Shown: positions 4,899-5,508 of the stretch, piece after piece | Layout: the number at the start of each line of letters is the position of its first letter | How positions within the stretch are numbered: position 1 is the stretch's first letter | From: Pseudomonadota bacterium | GTDB lineage: Bacteria > Pseudomonadota > Alphaproteobacteria > Acetobacterales > Acetobacteraceae | DNA length: 5,508 nucleotides | Direction of reading: 5' to 3' | Assembly (NCBI GenBank): GCA_021845835.1 | Contig: JAJZVE010000354.1 | Span: 1 to 5,508, forward strand | Position numbers and translations under genes: made by a program | The notes under the pieces: generated by a model | What the model saw: the letters and a program-made list of their open reading frames with translations, nothing else | What the model was told of the DNA's origin: nothing | The model's database searches: none

Positions 4899-5508
4899 CG
4901 TGTTTCCTCCAGTTCGATCACCGCATCGACGCAGAAGGCGCCGTCGCCTTCCGGCATCGCCAGCACCGGATTGATGTCGATGGACCGCAGGCGCGGCCCC
5001 GCCTGCGCCGCGAACACCGACAGCCGCGACAGCATCGCGGCCAGCGCGCCGACATCGGCGCGTTTCCGGCCACGTGCGCCGAGCAGCAGCGGCGCCCCCC
5101 GGATCGAATGGATCATGCGCGCGGCTTCATCCTCGCCGAACGGGCAGCGGCGCAGCACCACGTCGTGCAGCACTTCCACGAACACGCCGCCCAGTCCGAA
5201 CATCGCCACCGGCCCGAACACCGGGTCGCGCTGGATGCCGAGGATGCACTCGACGCCGCCGCGCAACTGCTTCGCCACCAGCACGCCGGCGATGCGCGCG
5301 CCCGGCGCGTGCTGTCGCGCGCGTTCCAGCAGCAACGCGAATCCGCCGCGCACCGCATCGGCATCGGCGATGTCCAGCAGCACGCCGCCGATGTCGGATT
5401 TGTGCAGGATGTCCGGCGAGGCGATCTTCAGCACCACCGGCCAGCCGAACGCCTCCGCCGCCGCCACCGCCTCGTCCGCGCTGGCGCAGACGCGCTCCGG
5501 CGCCGAGG
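4895..5508 (-). CDS. Acetate-CoA ligase (NDP-forming) family protein, C-terminal ATP-grasp part
   Basis: The last 203 codons of a gene entering from the right edge; the frame is open to base 5508, so the GTG at 5465-5467 is only an internal valine. The visible part is the ATP-grasp domain of acyl-CoA synthetases of the NDP-forming type. It has the helix DEAVAAAEAFGWPVVLKIAS (11-30 of the visible part), the LHKSDIGGV motif (34-42), the GGVE metal/nucleotide strand (83-86), FGLGGVFVEVL (103-113) and the closing SIDINPVLA (175-183) that ends the domain. Full-length relatives are around 700 residues with CoA-binding and ligase domains upstream, which are outside this window; a separate, shorter beta subunit is also possible. 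Such proteins make acyl-CoA from an acid, CoA and ATP, or run the reverse, and some are fused to acetyltransferase domains. It is followed with 4-nt overlap by the MaoC hydratase gene. Confidence 0.88.
   Translation of the reverse strand, partial: SAPERVCASADEAVAAAEAFGWPVVLKIASPDILHKSDIGGVLLDIADADAVRGGFALLLERARQHAPGARIAGVLVAKQLRGGVECILGIQRDPVFGPVAMFGLGGVFVEVLHDVVLRRCPFGEDEAARMIHSIRGAPLLLGARGRKRADVGALAAMLSRLSVFAAQAGPRLRSIDINPVLAMPEGDGAFCVDAVIELEETR

Overview
The window is 5.5 kb of very GC-rich, gene-dense bacterial chromosome. GC-ending codons dominate, and the Hsp20 gene is followed by a DUF1150 gene, a pairing I associate with Alphaproteobacteria. Together these suggest an alphaproteobacterium, possibly Rhodospirillales/Acetobacteraceae; the family-level placement is inference. 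I see no mobile element, CRISPR array, tRNA or rRNA.

Layout. (1) Bases 1-245 (+) are the 3' end of a CBS-domain protein that enters from the left. (2) Bases 261-2508 (-) form a tight three-gene operon, read right to left: peptide deformylase (def), methionyl-tRNA formyltransferase (fmt) and a COG3931-type N-formylglutamate amidohydrolase homologue. The gaps are 3 and 10 nt. (3) Bases 2509-2667 are a 159-nt divergent control region. It holds a candidate heat-shock (RpoH-type) promoter and a structured leader in front of an hsp20 gene. (4) Bases 2668-3438 (+) hold an IbpA-like small heat-shock protein and a DUF1150 protein, with a strong hairpin between them. (5) Bases 3453-5508 (-) hold a second operon, read right to left: the C-terminal ATP-grasp part of an NDP-forming acyl-CoA synthetase-like protein (cut by the window edge), a MaoC-type hydratase with a 4-nt overlap, and a glutathionyl-hydroquinone reductase-type GST. 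A GC-rich hairpin sits where this operon meets the DUF1150 gene end to end.

How the genes work together. def and fmt handle the two ends of the N-formylmethionine cycle: formylation of initiator Met-tRNA, then removal of the formyl group from new proteins. The third gene in that operon belongs to a deformylase-like amidohydrolase family, so all three genes may deal with N-formyl groups. Hsp20 is a holdase chaperone and DUF1150 is its uncharacterised neighbour. The right-hand operon combines acyl-CoA chemistry with a thiol/quinone detoxification enzyme.

Most of the window is ordinary housekeeping sequence. The points most worth a second look are the folded hsp20 leader, the hsp20-DUF1150 intergenic hairpin, and the formyl-hydrolase homologue in the def-fmt operon.
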